Below are positions 30,997 through 42,682 of a stretch of DNA of 64,000 bases, piece by piece. The DNA is taken from the NCBI GenBank assembly GCA_001931905.2, contig MSJI02000923.1, forward strand, positions 1 through 64,000, in the 5' to 3' direction. This stretch comes from Cladosporium sp. IMV 00045 (lineage: Eukaryota; Ascomycota; Dothideomycetes; Cladosporiales; Cladosporiaceae). The position numbers and the translations under genes are program-made. The notes under the pieces are model-generated. The model saw only the letters and a list, made by a program, of their open reading frames with translations, was not told where the DNA came from and did no database searches. The first letter of the stretch is position 1, and the number at the start of each line of letters is the position of its first letter.

Positions 30997-31986
30997 ATGG
31001 GAAAGCAGCACACTATCAACGGCGTATATCGACATGTTGCAGCTACATGGCCGTTTCAAGTCCGCAAAGCCGAGCTCGGCGACCTGATCACACGTTACGA
31101 CGATTCCTTAGAGAAGCTGATTGCTCTTGGACCTGTTGGCATCGACGCACACGAGACGGCCATGAAATATCTGCGGTCGCAAGTCGGCATGATCGATTGG
31201 GCCCCTTTGTCGCGCACGAAGCGAAAGATCGCATGGCTCCAATTGTGCTCCCGATTTATCCCCAGTCTCAAGCGGACTGTCGAGAAGGCTGAGAAGCAAC
31301 AAGCCAAGCAAGATGCGGCGGCGACCGACCGACCTAGCAAGTCTTCAGGTCGTTCGGAATTTGCTGTTGCAAGAGACTTGTCTGCGCAAAAGAGGATTCA
31401 AAAAACTAGACTTGACGCCCTGCTCAAGTCTCGTGCTCGATCCGCCGAGAAGCCTGAGGTGCGAACGATTCTCTTCACGCCGCGCACTACACGCCGAAGG
31501 ATCAGATTCCAGCGAAGCAGCAAGAAGCCTGCCCGCCTGGTCGAGAGCACAAAACACGTATCCGAGAGGCCTGAAAGCGAATCGCACACTGGACAAACCT
31601 ACCTCACGCCAACTGAGAGACGACAACGGCACGTGGACCGCCAGAAACTTCGCAGTCGGCGACGCATCAGACAATACTCTGCCAGGATGGCTTGGGCCAG
31701 AAATAATCAGGAGCGCGAGTCTGCCGGGGCTGATCTTTGGCAACAGCAACAGGCACCGGAGGATCAAGTTCATGATGAATATGATCTTGGGCAACAGCAA
31801 CAAGCACCGGAGGATCAGATTGATTGTGAGCCTGACGGGTCTGATCTTGGGCAACAGCAACAGTCGCTGGAGGGTCGCGTCGTTCGTACCCCCCGAAAAG
31901 ATCTGTCGGCATGGCCTAGGCTTGAAGCTCGACAAAGACGAATTCTCGCTCAGGAGGTGGAGGCTTTTGTTCGTCGATCTCGATAG
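30997..31986 (+). CDS. Unknown basic protein or C-terminal readthrough extension
   Basis: An in-frame ORF of 329 residues from ATG 30997, starting 9 bases after the preceding TGA and in the same frame. The start half (VYRHVAATWPFQVRKAELGD, then IDWAPLSRTKRKIAWLQLCS) is probably helical. The middle is very Arg/Lys-rich. Near the C-terminus three diverged copies of a DLGQQQQAPEDQ-type unit occur (about 31731-31880), visible also as a DNA repeat. No known domain or targeting motif is recognised. A separate promoter has no room, so it is either made by readthrough as part of a roughly 1108-residue protein, from a bicistronic message, or from a transcript starting inside the upstream gene. Confidence 0.5.
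   Translation: MGKQHTINGVYRHVAATWPFQVRKAELGDLITRYDDSLEKLIALGPVGIDAHETAMKYLRSQVGMIDWAPLSRTKRKIAWLQLCSRFIPSLKRTVEKAEKQQAKQDAAATDRPSKSSGRSEFAVARDLSAQKRIQKTRLDALLKSRARSAEKPEVRTILFTPRTTRRRIRFQRSSKKPARLVESTKHVSERPESESHTGQTYLTPTERRQRHVDRQKLRSRRRIRQYSARMAWARNNQERESAGADLWQQQQAPEDQVHDEYDLGQQQQAPEDQIDCEPDGSDLGQQQQSLEGRVVRTPRKDLSAWPRLEARQRRILAQEVEAFVRRSR
31731..31880. repeat. Three diverged copies of a CAGCAACA-rich coding repeat
   Basis: A unit containing GGCAACAGCAACA followed by GGCACCGGAGGATCA is present three times at about 50-60 base spacing. It encodes the Gln-rich units of the ORF at 30997-31986. Confidence 0.75.
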
Positions 31987-32275
31987 ATGTTGCGTGGATA
32001 CGACGGCTTTTATATCGTGTACAGTATCATAATGTATGTATAGTGTAGATCTACTCATATCCCTTTGCTTGGTACCTTGCATTGGAGAAGCCGATTGGCT
32101 CGTGCATGTCAATCCGATTACTACGTCTACGTGAAATAGCCGCGGCTAACAGTCGTCACCTCACATCCCCAATTTCAAGCGCAGTAGAGTATATGCGATA
32201 TCGCATGCGCTGCAGGCCGAGGTTGAATCAGAAACCTTTGAGTCCACGGCAAGCAAACAATATGTATTAGCCAGT

Positions 32276-33283
32276 ATGTCAGGTCTCTGGACCAAGAACA
32301 ATAAGTCCTACACTCTCTTTGGTACTACCTTCCAAATGCCCTCCTCAACAACATCCTCGCAGCAAGCACCGCACCGCAGACCGCGAGTCTTGCTCTTTGA
32401 CATCGGCGGCGTTTGTGTATGTTCGTTCGTGCGAAATCGCTTGATAGAGAAAGAAGGACATCCGAGCGAAAAGTCTGGCTAAACCACTCACCAGGTCATC
32501 TCGCCCTTCCAAGCGATCCTAGACTACGAGCGGTCCAAGAACATCCCTCCCGGATGGGTCAACCACAGCATATCGGCGACGAGCCCGAACGGTTCCTGGC
32601 AGCGCATCGAACGCGGCGAGATCCCTCTGGACGCTGCGTTCTTCGCTGAGTTCAAGCGCGACTTGACGGATGAAAAGAGATGGCGGGCGTTCTACACCAA
32701 ATACCTGGCGAGCCGGCGGAAGGAACAGAAAGCGTCTGATGAGGCCGTCTATGACATCCCGCCCACGCCTGACATTGACGCCGAGTGGCTTTACTGGGAG
32801 ATGATGCGCGTCGCCCGCCAGCCGGATCCGCACATGTTCCCGGCGCTCAAGAAGCTGCGCAAAGCAGCGGATGCGAGCAATGGGCAACTAGTCCTGGCCG
32901 CCATGTCGAACACGTCGCACTTCCCGGAAGGACACCAGTTCAACGACGCCTCGACGCCCGAAGGGAAGCAAAACGCGGAGCTCAAGAGCCTATTCGACGT
33001 CTTCGTCTCGTCGGCGCACGCGGGCATGCGCAAGCCGGCGGAGGATATTTACTTCTACACTTTGGGGCGGGTCGCGGAGTTTGTGAGGCAGAAGGGGTGG
33101 GGGGAGGAAGGGGTTAGGATGGAGGATGTGGTGTTTTTGGATGATATTGGGGGGAATTTGAGGACGGGGAGGAAGGTGGGGATGCGGACTGTGAAGGTCG
33201 TGTTGGGGAGGACAGAGGATGCTGTTAGGGAGTTGGAGGGGATTACGGGGCTTTCCCTTGTGGATGGGAAGGCGAGGTTGTAG
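32276..33283 (+). CDS. HAD-superfamily hydrolase
   Basis: Two exons (32276-32416, 32495-33283) encode 309 residues; ATG 32336 is an alternative start. Motif I reads RVLLFDIGGVC, so the nucleophile Asp is present but the second Asp is replaced by Gly, as in epoxide-hydrolase and ACAD10-like HAD proteins. The exon junction falls right after this motif. Motif II is probably AAMSNTS, motif III the Lys in MRKPAEDIY, and motif IV FLDDIGGNL. A helical cap lies between motifs I and II. The likely class is a small-molecule phosphatase or hydrolase of unknown substrate in the cytosol. The last 200 coding bases switch to G-ending codons, unlike the C-ending codons before them. Confidence 0.8.
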
Positions 33284-33877
33284 ATGTGAGTAGACTTGAG
33301 TCTTGGGTCTGGTGGTTGTGATAACATTGATACAGTACAAAGGGCACTTTTAAAATGCACGCGCACTTTTGTTCCTCCCGCCGAAACGCTCTTGATAGAT
33401 CGCAGCCGATAGCATCAAGCAAGCAGACGATCCACACTGTTCAGTGCTGCGAGCATGTGGCATTGCTTTGCTGATGTTTCGCAAACCCATCGATGCCTGT
33501 CTGGTCAAATGCCCGGTCGAATCGGCGTTGTCTGTTTCTAATAAGACGTTGCTAAGCTGTTTTGCACTGGGACCGTGTCGCTGAAAGGGAACACCTTGGT
33601 CATGCCCCATCAGCCATCCACGAAAATAGATTTGTCAATAATGCTTACGACTCCAGCACGAAACGCATGCGATACGCCCAGGAAACATGTCGCTGACCAT
33701 GGTCTCACCAAGCGCGACTCCAACCATTAGCTGATATCTGTAAACATACTTCCAGTCCTTCTCAGAGTCACATAAATGAACAGCCTGCCCCTCCCAGTAT
33801 CACTATACTGTTCACAATCTCCCACATCCTCCCACCACTTTCAAACTCAAACGCAACAAAGACTCAAACAATCAATC
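33284..33877. other. Intergenic and probable leader of the next gene
   Basis: No gene recognised. The last 100 bases are CT/CA-rich. An in-frame upstream ATG at 33776 could lengthen the next protein by 34 residues, but the sequence looks like untranslated leader. Confidence 0.5.
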
Positions 33878-34396
33878 ATGGATTCCCACACCCAAATCAA
33901 CTTCCAGGGTGGCGCAGCCACCATCGCGCAACCTGCGACAAGCCCCCCCCTGGCCGCTGGAGAAGCAGCACCAGCAGCAGCAATCAGTCCCGCTACTCGC
34001 GCCATCTTCAACGCGTTTGCCACCGTGGACGCCGTCGACCAAGGCCTCATGGAGGAGCCAGACGAGCTCCCAGCAAGAATGCAGCATCCTCCCCAGATCA
34101 CGCGCATGGACATGACCGAGCGCGGCCGAGCTCTTTCGGCAGTCACCGACCTGCAAGTCGCCCAGGTACTTCTGAGCCAGCAAATCGCGGAGCAACCGCG
34201 TGGCGAGAAGCTCGTCATCACCCGCTCGATGCGCCTGCTTCTCAAAGAGGCCGAAGAGGCGGTCATGAGGTTCTCTCAGTTCTACTACTGCGGCTTGTAT
34301 CCCCATGTGGAGTTCGGGTGGGCGGTGGAGGAGTTTTTGAACACTTGCGATGTGTTGATCGAGGCCGATGCTGCGAATGCTAAGGGCAGCTACTGA
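33878..34396 (+). CDS. Small hypothetical protein
   Basis: A single exon of 172 residues from ATG 33878 (context CAATCATGG). The first 45 residues are Ala/Pro/Gln-rich. The remainder is probably helical, with LSAVTDLQVAQVLLSQQIAE and SMRLLLKEAEEAVMRFSQFY, and ends with a hydrophobic-aromatic stretch (VEFGWAVEEFLN). There is no signal peptide or membrane segment. I do not recognise the family. Good codon use and a clear start context support it as real. Confidence 0.6.
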   Translation: MDSHTQINFQGGAATIAQPATSPPLAAGEAAPAAAISPATRAIFNAFATVDAVDQGLMEEPDELPARMQHPPQITRMDMTERGRALSAVTDLQVAQVLLSQQIAEQPRGEKLVITRSMRLLLKEAEEAVMRFSQFYYCGLYPHVEFGWAVEEFLNTCDVLIEADAANAKGSY

Positions 34397-34502
34397 TGAG
34401 TGGAGGGGATTTGGTTGTTCAGAATGTTCTTATGTTTCTTTTGTTTTTCTTTTGTTGGGGTGAGGCGCTCTGGCGATGGAGCTAAAGATGGTTGCCTGCT
34501 AT

Positions 34503-34562
34503 GTTTTCTGCCTTTCTTGTTTTCTTGTTTTCTTGTTCTCTTGCTTTCTTGCTTTCTTGCTT
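34503..34562. repeat. TTTCTTGT/TTTCTTGC low-complexity tract
   Basis: Tandem CTTGTTTT and CTTGCTTT units, seven or more, lie in the 3-prime flank between the two convergent genes. Confidence 0.75.
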
Positions 34563-34675
34563 TTACTCTTTGTTGATTTCAGACAGGCGATGAGTTCAAG
34601 GCACTTTCCTGTCATGTTTTCTCATTTTCGTAGTTTGTTCAATTCAAGCAGGTCCAACCTTTCAAAGTTCCCAAA

Positions 34676-36306
34676 TTACCATGCGTATTTGTTCGTTCTC
34701 TCCCAATAAGGATCTTCAGGTAGCGATGGTCTATCCCAAACATCCCATGTAGGTGGCTGTGCCTTCTTGATCGTGCTGCCACTATCCACCACTGCCTTGC
34801 TCTCCTCAGCCATGCCAAATAACTCATTGATCTTGATGGTAGTCAGTGCACCCAATCACAAGGACAATACGGTTAACTCACATGTACATCTTGATCATCA
34901 TCTTCTTCCCCACCCACCCGCCTATCCCTCAAAGCCCTCTCCTCCCCTTCCTCCCTCGCACACCTACTGCACATACACCTCTCAATCCAAAACTTCAACT
35001 TACCCCTCCTCCCCTCCAACCCCTCCTCCCTCGCATACGAATCATACTCGACAAAAAGCTGCTCCCCCTTCGCCACATCCCTCTCAACCCTCACTTCCAT
35101 CGTGCGATGATCCCGCTTCGATTTCCACTTACAGTTCGGCTCGCAGCTGTGATTGAACAGGCTGAAAATCGGACTCAGAGCCATAGCGATCGGGCTCGAC
35201 CAGCTGTTGTTGCTCAGACGGCGGCGCAGCGCGAACAGCACCCAGGTGTCGTAGGCGTGGTTGGCGAAGATGTCGATGCCGAATCGCTGCAGGGCGTCGT
35301 TGGGGATGCGGATGTGGTCGTCCAGGTCGAATATTCGGGGCGTTTGCCGGTGGTAAGCTGGCGTGAGGCGCGCGATGGAGGGCAGGTCGAGGGGTGAGGG
35401 GAGGTTTTGTTGGATGCTGCATAGGAGGGTGCGGCAGAGCAGCAGGATGTTCGAGGCGGATTTGCCGGTCAGATCGCGAATCCAGCGGAGGCTCAGGCTG
35501 GCGTCTTCGCCGGGTAGGTTTGGGTGGTCACGTTGGAGGCATCCTTCGCCCCCGTGTAAGTTGGCTTTGGAGTTGTCGACTCCGGGTCCGTTGCAGCCGA
35601 ACAGGTCCGTGACGTCGACTAAGATCTTGGTATCTTTCTCGATATCGCATGTGGCGAAAACGCCCAGAGAAGCCATATCGCTCTCGACATCGTCGCCTGG
35701 CTGGAGAACGCATCGCTTGACTTCGATGTACGCCTCGCCGGAAGGAGTCTTTGCCTCATTCCTCCTGATGTCCTCATTGATCTCCTCCACAACCTCCACG
35801 CTGCGTCCTCGATGTCTCTCGTCCAACCAGGGGTACGGCTGGGGAATAAACCCACCCGCAACCGAAGGATGTACAGGTCGCGTACAACAGTCCAGAACCT
35901 CCCTAGCATCCGCCTCCAGGTTGGAAATGAGGCTCATCAAGGTCGAGAAATGCCGCAGCTGATTGCCCATGCCACCCTCTTCATCGCGCATCAAAAAGCC
36001 TCCACGACGCCCCAACCTCCACGGCTCGCCGTGCCGAGACAGAATGATTTTTTCCACGGTGTCGCAGAGCTTCATCGCTTTGATGGCATCGCCTGCTGCC
36101 AGCTCGGGATATCCCAAAAGAGCCAGGATTTTGGCTCGGATGATCCATTGGGAGGCATCGTAGGGGTGGCGGAGCAGTGTTTTGGTTTGCTCTTGTAATC
36201 TGTAGAGGATGGTGTCTGCGGGAAAGGACGGTTTCCACTCCTCTGGTACCGTGAAAATGTCGGTCCTGGTGGGTCGTAGATCGGATGCGCGGATTTCTCG
36301 GTCCAT
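34676..36306 (-). CDS. SET-domain protein (SMYD/SET5-like lysine methyltransferase)
   Basis: Two exons (36306-34882, 34831-34676; intron of 50 nt) encode 526 residues. The N-terminal part (about 25-110) is helical and TPR-like. The SET domain has FSLFNHSCEPNC, in which NHSCEPN binds S-adenosylmethionine, then GEQLFVEYDSY with the catalytic Tyr, then a post-SET cysteine cluster (CMCSRC). The last exon adds 51 residues ending in DRPSLPEDPYWERTNKYAW. The domain is split by a long insert, as in SMYD-type enzymes, but no MYND finger is evident. Expected activity: protein lysine methylation; the target is unknown. Confidence 0.82.
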
Positions 36307-37828
36307 GGTTGTTGTGGGCTGTTGTGGTTTGGAGGTTGACCTTCAGCTGTCGCATCAACGTAAACAGAAGAAGGCGTCTCTCGTGGCGCAGCTCTCTTGA
36401 GACTGGTGCTCTGAGGTTGAGGGGGGATATCTGTTGACGAGTGTACGGTATATGTATGGAACCGGTGCAGAATAGGAAGCAAATAAACAACGAAGTAAAA
36501 GGATCCCACCAGCACGTGAAAGTTTGCTCTCGTCTGTGAACATTGTCAACGCGTGTATCACAAGTGATAGGTGCAGCGCGCATCTTGAATCCTTTGCTGG
36601 CTTCCATCTGATCTACAAAGAACATGGATCTCCAGCAAAACCGCGCAAGAGAGACAGCAGACCAGCAAATTAAAGAAAGACACAACCACCTAGAGCATGT
36701 ACTGTGAGTCTCTTTGAACCACTGCTACCTACACATCGTCCCTGTTCCCCGATCACAAGGCGCTCAAGCAATCCCTGAACCAACAGAGCATTATACACCC
36801 CCTTTGCTTTTCAACAACCGTGAGACCCCCGACATTAGACAGCCTCTCCCATCGAAGAATAACAGCTGAAGTGAGCAAAACAAACAAACAACTAACTTGA
36901 AATCGCACCTTTGTAGAGTGAACCAACCAGTGCAAAGAGCGCGAATTGCAACAAGCCGAATGGGAATCGCTCGAACCTTGACAGAAAAGTAAAGAATCAG
37001 AGAAGATAGATAGAAAAATGACGAAAAGAAGTACAAAAACAAGCATCATTATTCCACAGCCATCGAGTCCTCGTGACCCCCCATCGTGTATCTTAACCCG
37101 CAACCTTTTTTGGAGGAAAAGAAGGCGCGTGTCATCTCCCCAGCCTTCAGGCTTCGCGAGCGCCGTGTGCTCGCACAGTTCAAGGTCGAGCGCGCGTTCG
37201 AGCGGTAGGTATTTCTGAGCGTGCAATCGAAGGAAAGACTGTTTCCCGGATTTTTTAACCCAACCTGTGACCGGCAGAAACCATTGATCAGAATGATATT
37301 CGCAAGAGAGAATGTGTGATCTGATGTGAAGTGCAATGGTGGTGGTGGGTGGGCATCTCGCGGTCGAAAAAGAAAAATGAGCGTGCCGCAGAAAAGCCAT
37401 AGCAGAGCACGCTGATCCTCAAAACAAGTGAGGACAGCGTGTACAGCGGACCGAGCAAAGATAACAAATAGATAAGAAAATCAGAAATGGTTTTGTTCCA
37501 AGACGTCAATACCCTAAATCTGTTGTGGTGGGGGAGTATCTTCCGTCTTTCTCTCGCCCTCGCTCTCGAGGGTCTTTGCTGCTCGGCTTTTTCTATCCTT
37601 TCCTGGCGTCGCTCTAGTCCGCGACATGCAGAAAATAATGAAGAAGAAATATATAAGGAAAAAAAGAAGAGAAAGTCTCTTTCAAACTAAACACATAGAA
37701 GAAACGCCTAAGCTTGGCGCAAATGGAACAGGTATAAAAGAACACAAAACAGACAAGAAAAGGCTTTGTCCGCGGGGAAATGAAGTACGAGAGCAGAATG
37801 TGAAGTGATGGAGGGGAATCGAAAGTGC
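36307..37828. other. Intergenic: SET gene upstream and G-alpha downstream region
   Basis: About 1.5 kb. A minus-strand open frame at 36753-37400 lacks motifs and is taken as chance. A purine-rich stretch lies near 37620-37680. No gene recognised. Confidence 0.45.
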
Positions 37829-39133
37829 TCACAGCATCAGTTGGTGCAGATTCCTCTGCACGATCATGTCCTGCACGCTCTTCATCGTCTTGTCGAGCAG
37901 GTTGGTGTCGGTGGCGTTGGTAAAGTGCACGTAAGCTTCCTTGGCCGGGTCGCGCACGAGGTTCTTGAATTTGCGCGCGAAGAATTCTTGGCCGGCCTCG
38001 ATGTCCTTGTCGCCGCCGGCGTAGTCGGGGAAGTGGTCGCGGATGGGCGACTTTCCGCTCATGACCTTTTCGCGGAAGAGATCGATCTTGTTGAGGAAGA
38101 GGATGAGGGCGGACTTCTCGAAGTACTTGCTGTTCGCGATGCTCTCGAAGAGCATAAGGGCTTCTTGCATTTGGTTCTGAAATGAGTCAGCATTTTTGGT
38201 CGCGACTTGCAATGCTTGGATCCGCCGAGACAACTTACGCCATTGCGGTCTTCCACCAGCACGTGGTCGTAGCCGCTGATTGCGACCAAGAAGAGAACGA
38301 CCTGGACGTTGTCGAAAACGTGGATCCACTTCTTACGTTCCGACCTCTGTCCACCGACATCGAACATGCGGTACGTCAGGTTACCAGTGTCAAAGATAGT
38401 TTCGCTGATACCAGTCGTTCGTAACCGTGCACGAAGGATATCCTGGTCTGTGGGTGTGAAGTCTTTGGCGAAGAGGCGGTCGAGGTCGGAGAAGTAACTG
38501 AAGAATGTGTTAGCTCAATGGCAAATCGAGGACGGAATTTGTCCAGACTCACTATTGAAGGTTGTCGTGAAGCGCGTATTCGTTGCCCTTGCGGATTGCA
38601 AGCTGAACTCCCTCGTCTCTCCAAAGGCTCTTGAAGGCGTTCATGCAGTCCAATGGCATGGAATCTTCTGTGCCAATCTCGGGGTCTGCAGCAATGATCT
38701 CTGCGAAGCGCTTCAAGGAATGTCAGTGTGATTTTTCTTGTATCCTAGAGAGGCACAGCGTCTTACAATGTTGGTTTCGTGGGCAAAGTCAACTTCCTGC
38801 TCTTCCATGGCACCGAAAATGACCTGGAAAGCGTGGAGCAGGTTGTTGAAGATGGTGACCTTCCATTGCTTGCGCTCTGATGATGAAAAGCCCTTGGTGT
38901 GTAGGAGGCGCATTTGCTTGAGGACAGTCGACTTGCCCGACTCTCCGGCTCCTGTTATGCTGCTGTTAGCGTGCCATTGGACATTTTTGCACCTGAATGC
39001 GGAGCGCCTTACCGAGCAAGAGCATCTTCACTTCCTTGGCCATCTTCTTCTGGTCTTCTCTCAGCTGCTTCTCGATTTCCTTGTTCTTTTGCGCATCGGC
39101 ATCGTCCCCTTCTTTGTTGCCTCCGAAACACAT
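37829..39133 (-). CDS. gna2: Heterotrimeric G protein alpha subunit, group II (GNA-2-like)
   Basis: Five exons (39133-39013, 38951-38767, 38710-38553, 38497-38239, 38176-37829) encode 356 residues, the usual G-alpha length. All GTP-binding motifs are intact: P-loop [15 protein letters not shown] switch [14 protein letters not shown] switch II, FLNKID and TNATDT. The N-terminus MCFGG has Cys but no Gly at position 2, so palmitoylation without myristoylation is expected. The C-terminus is NLHQLML. Both ends match the fungal group II class. An in-frame upstream ATG (39163) would add ten residues, but the conserved start is MCFG. The protein acts at the plasma membrane downstream of GPCRs and modulates growth and cAMP signalling. 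Confidence 0.93.
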
Positions 39134-42100
39134 GATGTCCATGCACCGACTGGTCGGGTCCAATGGAAAGAGTGAGTGTGGTGTTGGTGGTGTAGATAAT
39201 GACCGGCGAACCGGCTATGTTGGTGCTGGCGGGTGTTGTCGGAGGATGGGCGAGAGCGGGAGGTGGACAGCAGAGCTGTGGTGTAGAGCCCAGCTAGAAG
39301 GGTGCGGCGGACGGGAAGAGGCGCGCTGGAGGGCAAGGAGCGACCCTGGGTGAGTGAGAGCAACGCGCGGTGGAGCAATCTGCGGTGCGACAGCGGAGGA
39401 GGTCGTCGAAGGAGGACGCTCGCGGTTTGTGGCCGGGTCGTGGGAGCAGAGCAGTCTCACAAGGCAGGGAGCTCGGTGGCACAGGAGTGATGAGCGGGTG
39501 ATACCTTGGCCTCGGCGGTGCTCAGGCGAGGGAGTTGTGTTGCAGGAGGAGAAGGAGGAGGAGGGCGGAGGGAGGAGGACAGGGTGAACGGGAGGGGGTT
39601 GAGAGGGAGGTGAGGTCGAACGAGGACCTGTCAGGTGGAGGAACTTCGCTCTTTGCTCTTTGCCGACGGCGATACCTTCCAGAGCAGAGCAGAAGGGTTC
39701 AGTATCGGGCTAAAGGTGAGAGGTGAGAGCTACAGGCGGATGCGGCTACGCGGACTGGCGCCCTAGTCGATTAGCCCCCGCAAGCGTGGTGAAGGTCAAT
39801 GGGAGCAAATAATGGGCCGGGCGAGTTGGCCAGCAGCCTGAGACACGCAGCCGGCGCTGGAGCCACTTTAGATGCTTCCAGAACGGGGTGCGCGGAGGGC
39901 GAGATACCTGTATGATTGTGGTGATTGGGAATGGTGATTATATATGCAGTTGCGGTGTTCTTTGCCAGTCAGGTTATGCTTATTCTTGTTTGCGAGGCAG
40001 TTATTGTGAGCTACAATTCACTTCACTTCACTTCACTTACCACACACCAGCCCTCACTGCCCGCACAACATCGACAGGGCGGGATTAGGTAATCGACAGC
40101 GGTGACGGTAGAAAGTGGTGGGAAACACCTCCCTCCTGGCAGCAGAGCAGAGGAGAGGAGAGGGCAGCCTTGTCCTCGGTTTACTTTTAGATTTAGATCA
40201 ACAGCCTCGCGGGCGCGGCGCGGAAGGCGGCGAGCAGCTCGAGCGTCGACTAGGTGAAGTTTGCTGAGCTTGTGCACGCCTGTCTTCCGCCCTTCTGCCA
40301 TCCTCCACCCACTCCGCCTATCCACCACAGCCCTTCCCGGCACTGACAGGCGAATGTCAGTACCGCATACGTCTGATGATGGCATTTGACTAATTTTCCT
40401 CTTCCCGCGGCCTTCCAATAGCCCATGTCACTTACTCAGTATCGCCAGACCACTTACTCATGAGACGCGTCTCCTCCCCTTCCTATGCCACGTTCTCTCC
40501 GGCTCTCAGGGGGTTCAGCACTCAGCAGGGAGGAGCCCAGCCACCGGACTGCGGAATCTGCAATGCACGAGCGGTCACATCTGCAGCGATCTCATGCGAC
40601 CGTCGAGCAGCGGCACGTGGCACGAAACACCGCGGAACGACCACGGCGTTGCCATGCCTCGACCTCGATCGTCTCGTATTGCGAGATACACAGCACTAGG
40701 CAAGTTACAGTATGCTCTGTGGACTTTAGGGGCGGCATGTAATAAGACGCTCACCCTATCACTTCAACCAGCTCGCAGCCGCTGGTAGAATTATACAACC
40801 TGCAGCTATAATATATCTGCGGCGGCCAATGGCCCAATTGAGCCAATCGCCCTAGTCTGATCCAGGAGCGATTACCCTACGGCACTCGCGTACCTTACAT
40901 GCAATCAAGCCTTCGCTTTATTAGCCGTCAATTTCGACTGTGAACAATATGTTGCAACTTTGAGACCATCAGCAGCACCTGCAGAGCGGTAACTCACGGG
41001 CGATGCCGTCCCTTTTTTTCTCCCACATACGCATCACATAATCACCTTGAAATCTGTAACACACGGAAACATGGTCTCACGTGCGTATAGGGGTAGAGAG
41101 TTCCACGCTCCGGAAGCTAAAAACTCACCCCGTCAGACCACGCGAGCGACGGCCGCCAATAGGGCATTCCAAGCTGACTCGCATCCCTCAAGAACTCGTG
41201 GCGTGACAGCGATTACGAGTCGGCAAGCTCTTCATCGTCCACATTCAACACAAGCTGGATTTTCCTTCACCACTGTTGACCCGGTCAAATGGCGCATCTG
41301 GGCTTGATTCACGCGACTCTTCCACAAGCGCCTCTTCCGATCCTACAATTCCAAAAAGGCGCCACTGACCACTGCAATGTTTGCTTGCTTGCTTATCCCT
41401 GCAGCCACGTGCAGCATAGTCTGTGACAGGGCTCATGCGCTGGAGCAAGATTCATGCACCCCGTAGCAAAGGGCTTTGCAAGCCCTCCCAATCGACCGCT
41501 CATCCACCAATCTCGCCATGCCCCCCTTACAGGCGATCTCACCTTCGCGACTCGCGGCTGCTGCAGCTCGCCCAAAACAGGTCTTCCTGCACAACAGATC
41601 CTTTTTCTTCCCCCAACGCCCTCGCGTCATGGGCAACAACTGTTCGACGATCTAGCATGAAAATTTCCATTCCTGCGGCGGTAATGCGGTGTCTCAAGAA
41701 GATCAGTGTAGTTTTGTTTGTAGTCTGCAGTCCAAACCAACGCGCAAGCGTTCCGGATCTCTTCACAATCCTCTCCTCTCCCTAACGTGGAGCCCAACGG
41801 TTCGCAGGAGAAGTGAAGAAACGGGATGATTTCAAGATTTTACCCGCGCAGTAACTTACCGGCTCCACTGCTCGAAAGTGTGCAAACTTGCACCGCTCGG
41901 CAGAGTTCATGACTGCGACTGCCATATAATCTGATCGTTTCAAGATGCGGCTTCGGCAGGCCCAGCAAGCAAACAGCAGCAACAGCGATAATATTTTTCC
42001 ATTGCGCCGGGGGCCCGCCATGCAATAATACTGGGAAGGATCACACTAAATATAAATTCATCAATCTTTCCCTTTCATTTCCCTCCCGACGGACCGCGAG

Positions 42101-42682
42101 GATCAAACACATGGCAAGACGGTGATGATTCAATGAGTCCCCACGAGCACGAGCAGACAAGCTCCTTTCTCCCATTCCCCATCTGCGCCTTGTGCAACTG
42201 GATAATTTCACCCTTTTCTCTGTGCCTTGTTCCGAGCCATCCTCGTCTCGCGGGAGCTTTGGAACGGAGTCGTGGGCCGTGTCAGGTAGGGCCTGTCAAG
42301 AAAATCGTCGATCGTTCTTGTCTGCCCTCCTTCGCCTTGTTCAGCCTTGTAGCCTTTTTGGCGGGACGAGGTGGTGAGTGGCTGTCGTGGCCGGCCGGTG
42401 GGCTTCGCTTTACTGGACTCGTCGGGTGATTGACGATGGAGGCGTGAGGCTTGATTGCTTTTTCGGTATACGTCTTGACTTCATGTCATGCTTGATGCCT
42501 GCTTTTTCGATGTGTACAAGCAGATTCATCTCTCGTAGTTCACTTTGTACACGGAATCTGAACGTAGAAAAAGGCAAAATCAGGCCCGGCATCTGCGTGT
42601 GACCTATCACTCAATAAGAAAAGCACGATTCATTCATCAATCATCATAAAACATCCAAACCATCCCGAAAGCGAAACCACAC
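39134..42682. other. Long gene-free region upstream of the G-alpha gene
   Basis: About 3.5 kb without a convincing gene on either strand. Visible structure: a purine-rich G/A tract about 39535-39605, four to five TTCAC units at 40017-40039, and several C/T-rich stretches. Several open frames of 60-130 codons (for example 41423-41785) have no motif. It may hold a long 5-prime UTR or upstream control region, or a non-coding transcript. Confidence 0.45.
40017..40039. repeat. TTCAC pentamer repeat
   Basis: Four to five tandem TTCAC units in the G-alpha upstream region. Confidence 0.8.

Noticed and set aside
31345..32112. Minus-strand open frame of 255 codons
   Set aside because: Antisense shadow of the Gln/Arg-rich ORF at 30997-31986; it is a by-product of its codon bias.
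36753..37400. Minus-strand open frame of 215 codons
   Set aside because: No motif or intron pattern; it lies in the 3-prime flank of the G-alpha gene.
39131..39163. Upstream in-frame start for the G-alpha gene
   Set aside because: The group II proteins begin MCFG; the ten extra residues would bury the lipidated Cys.
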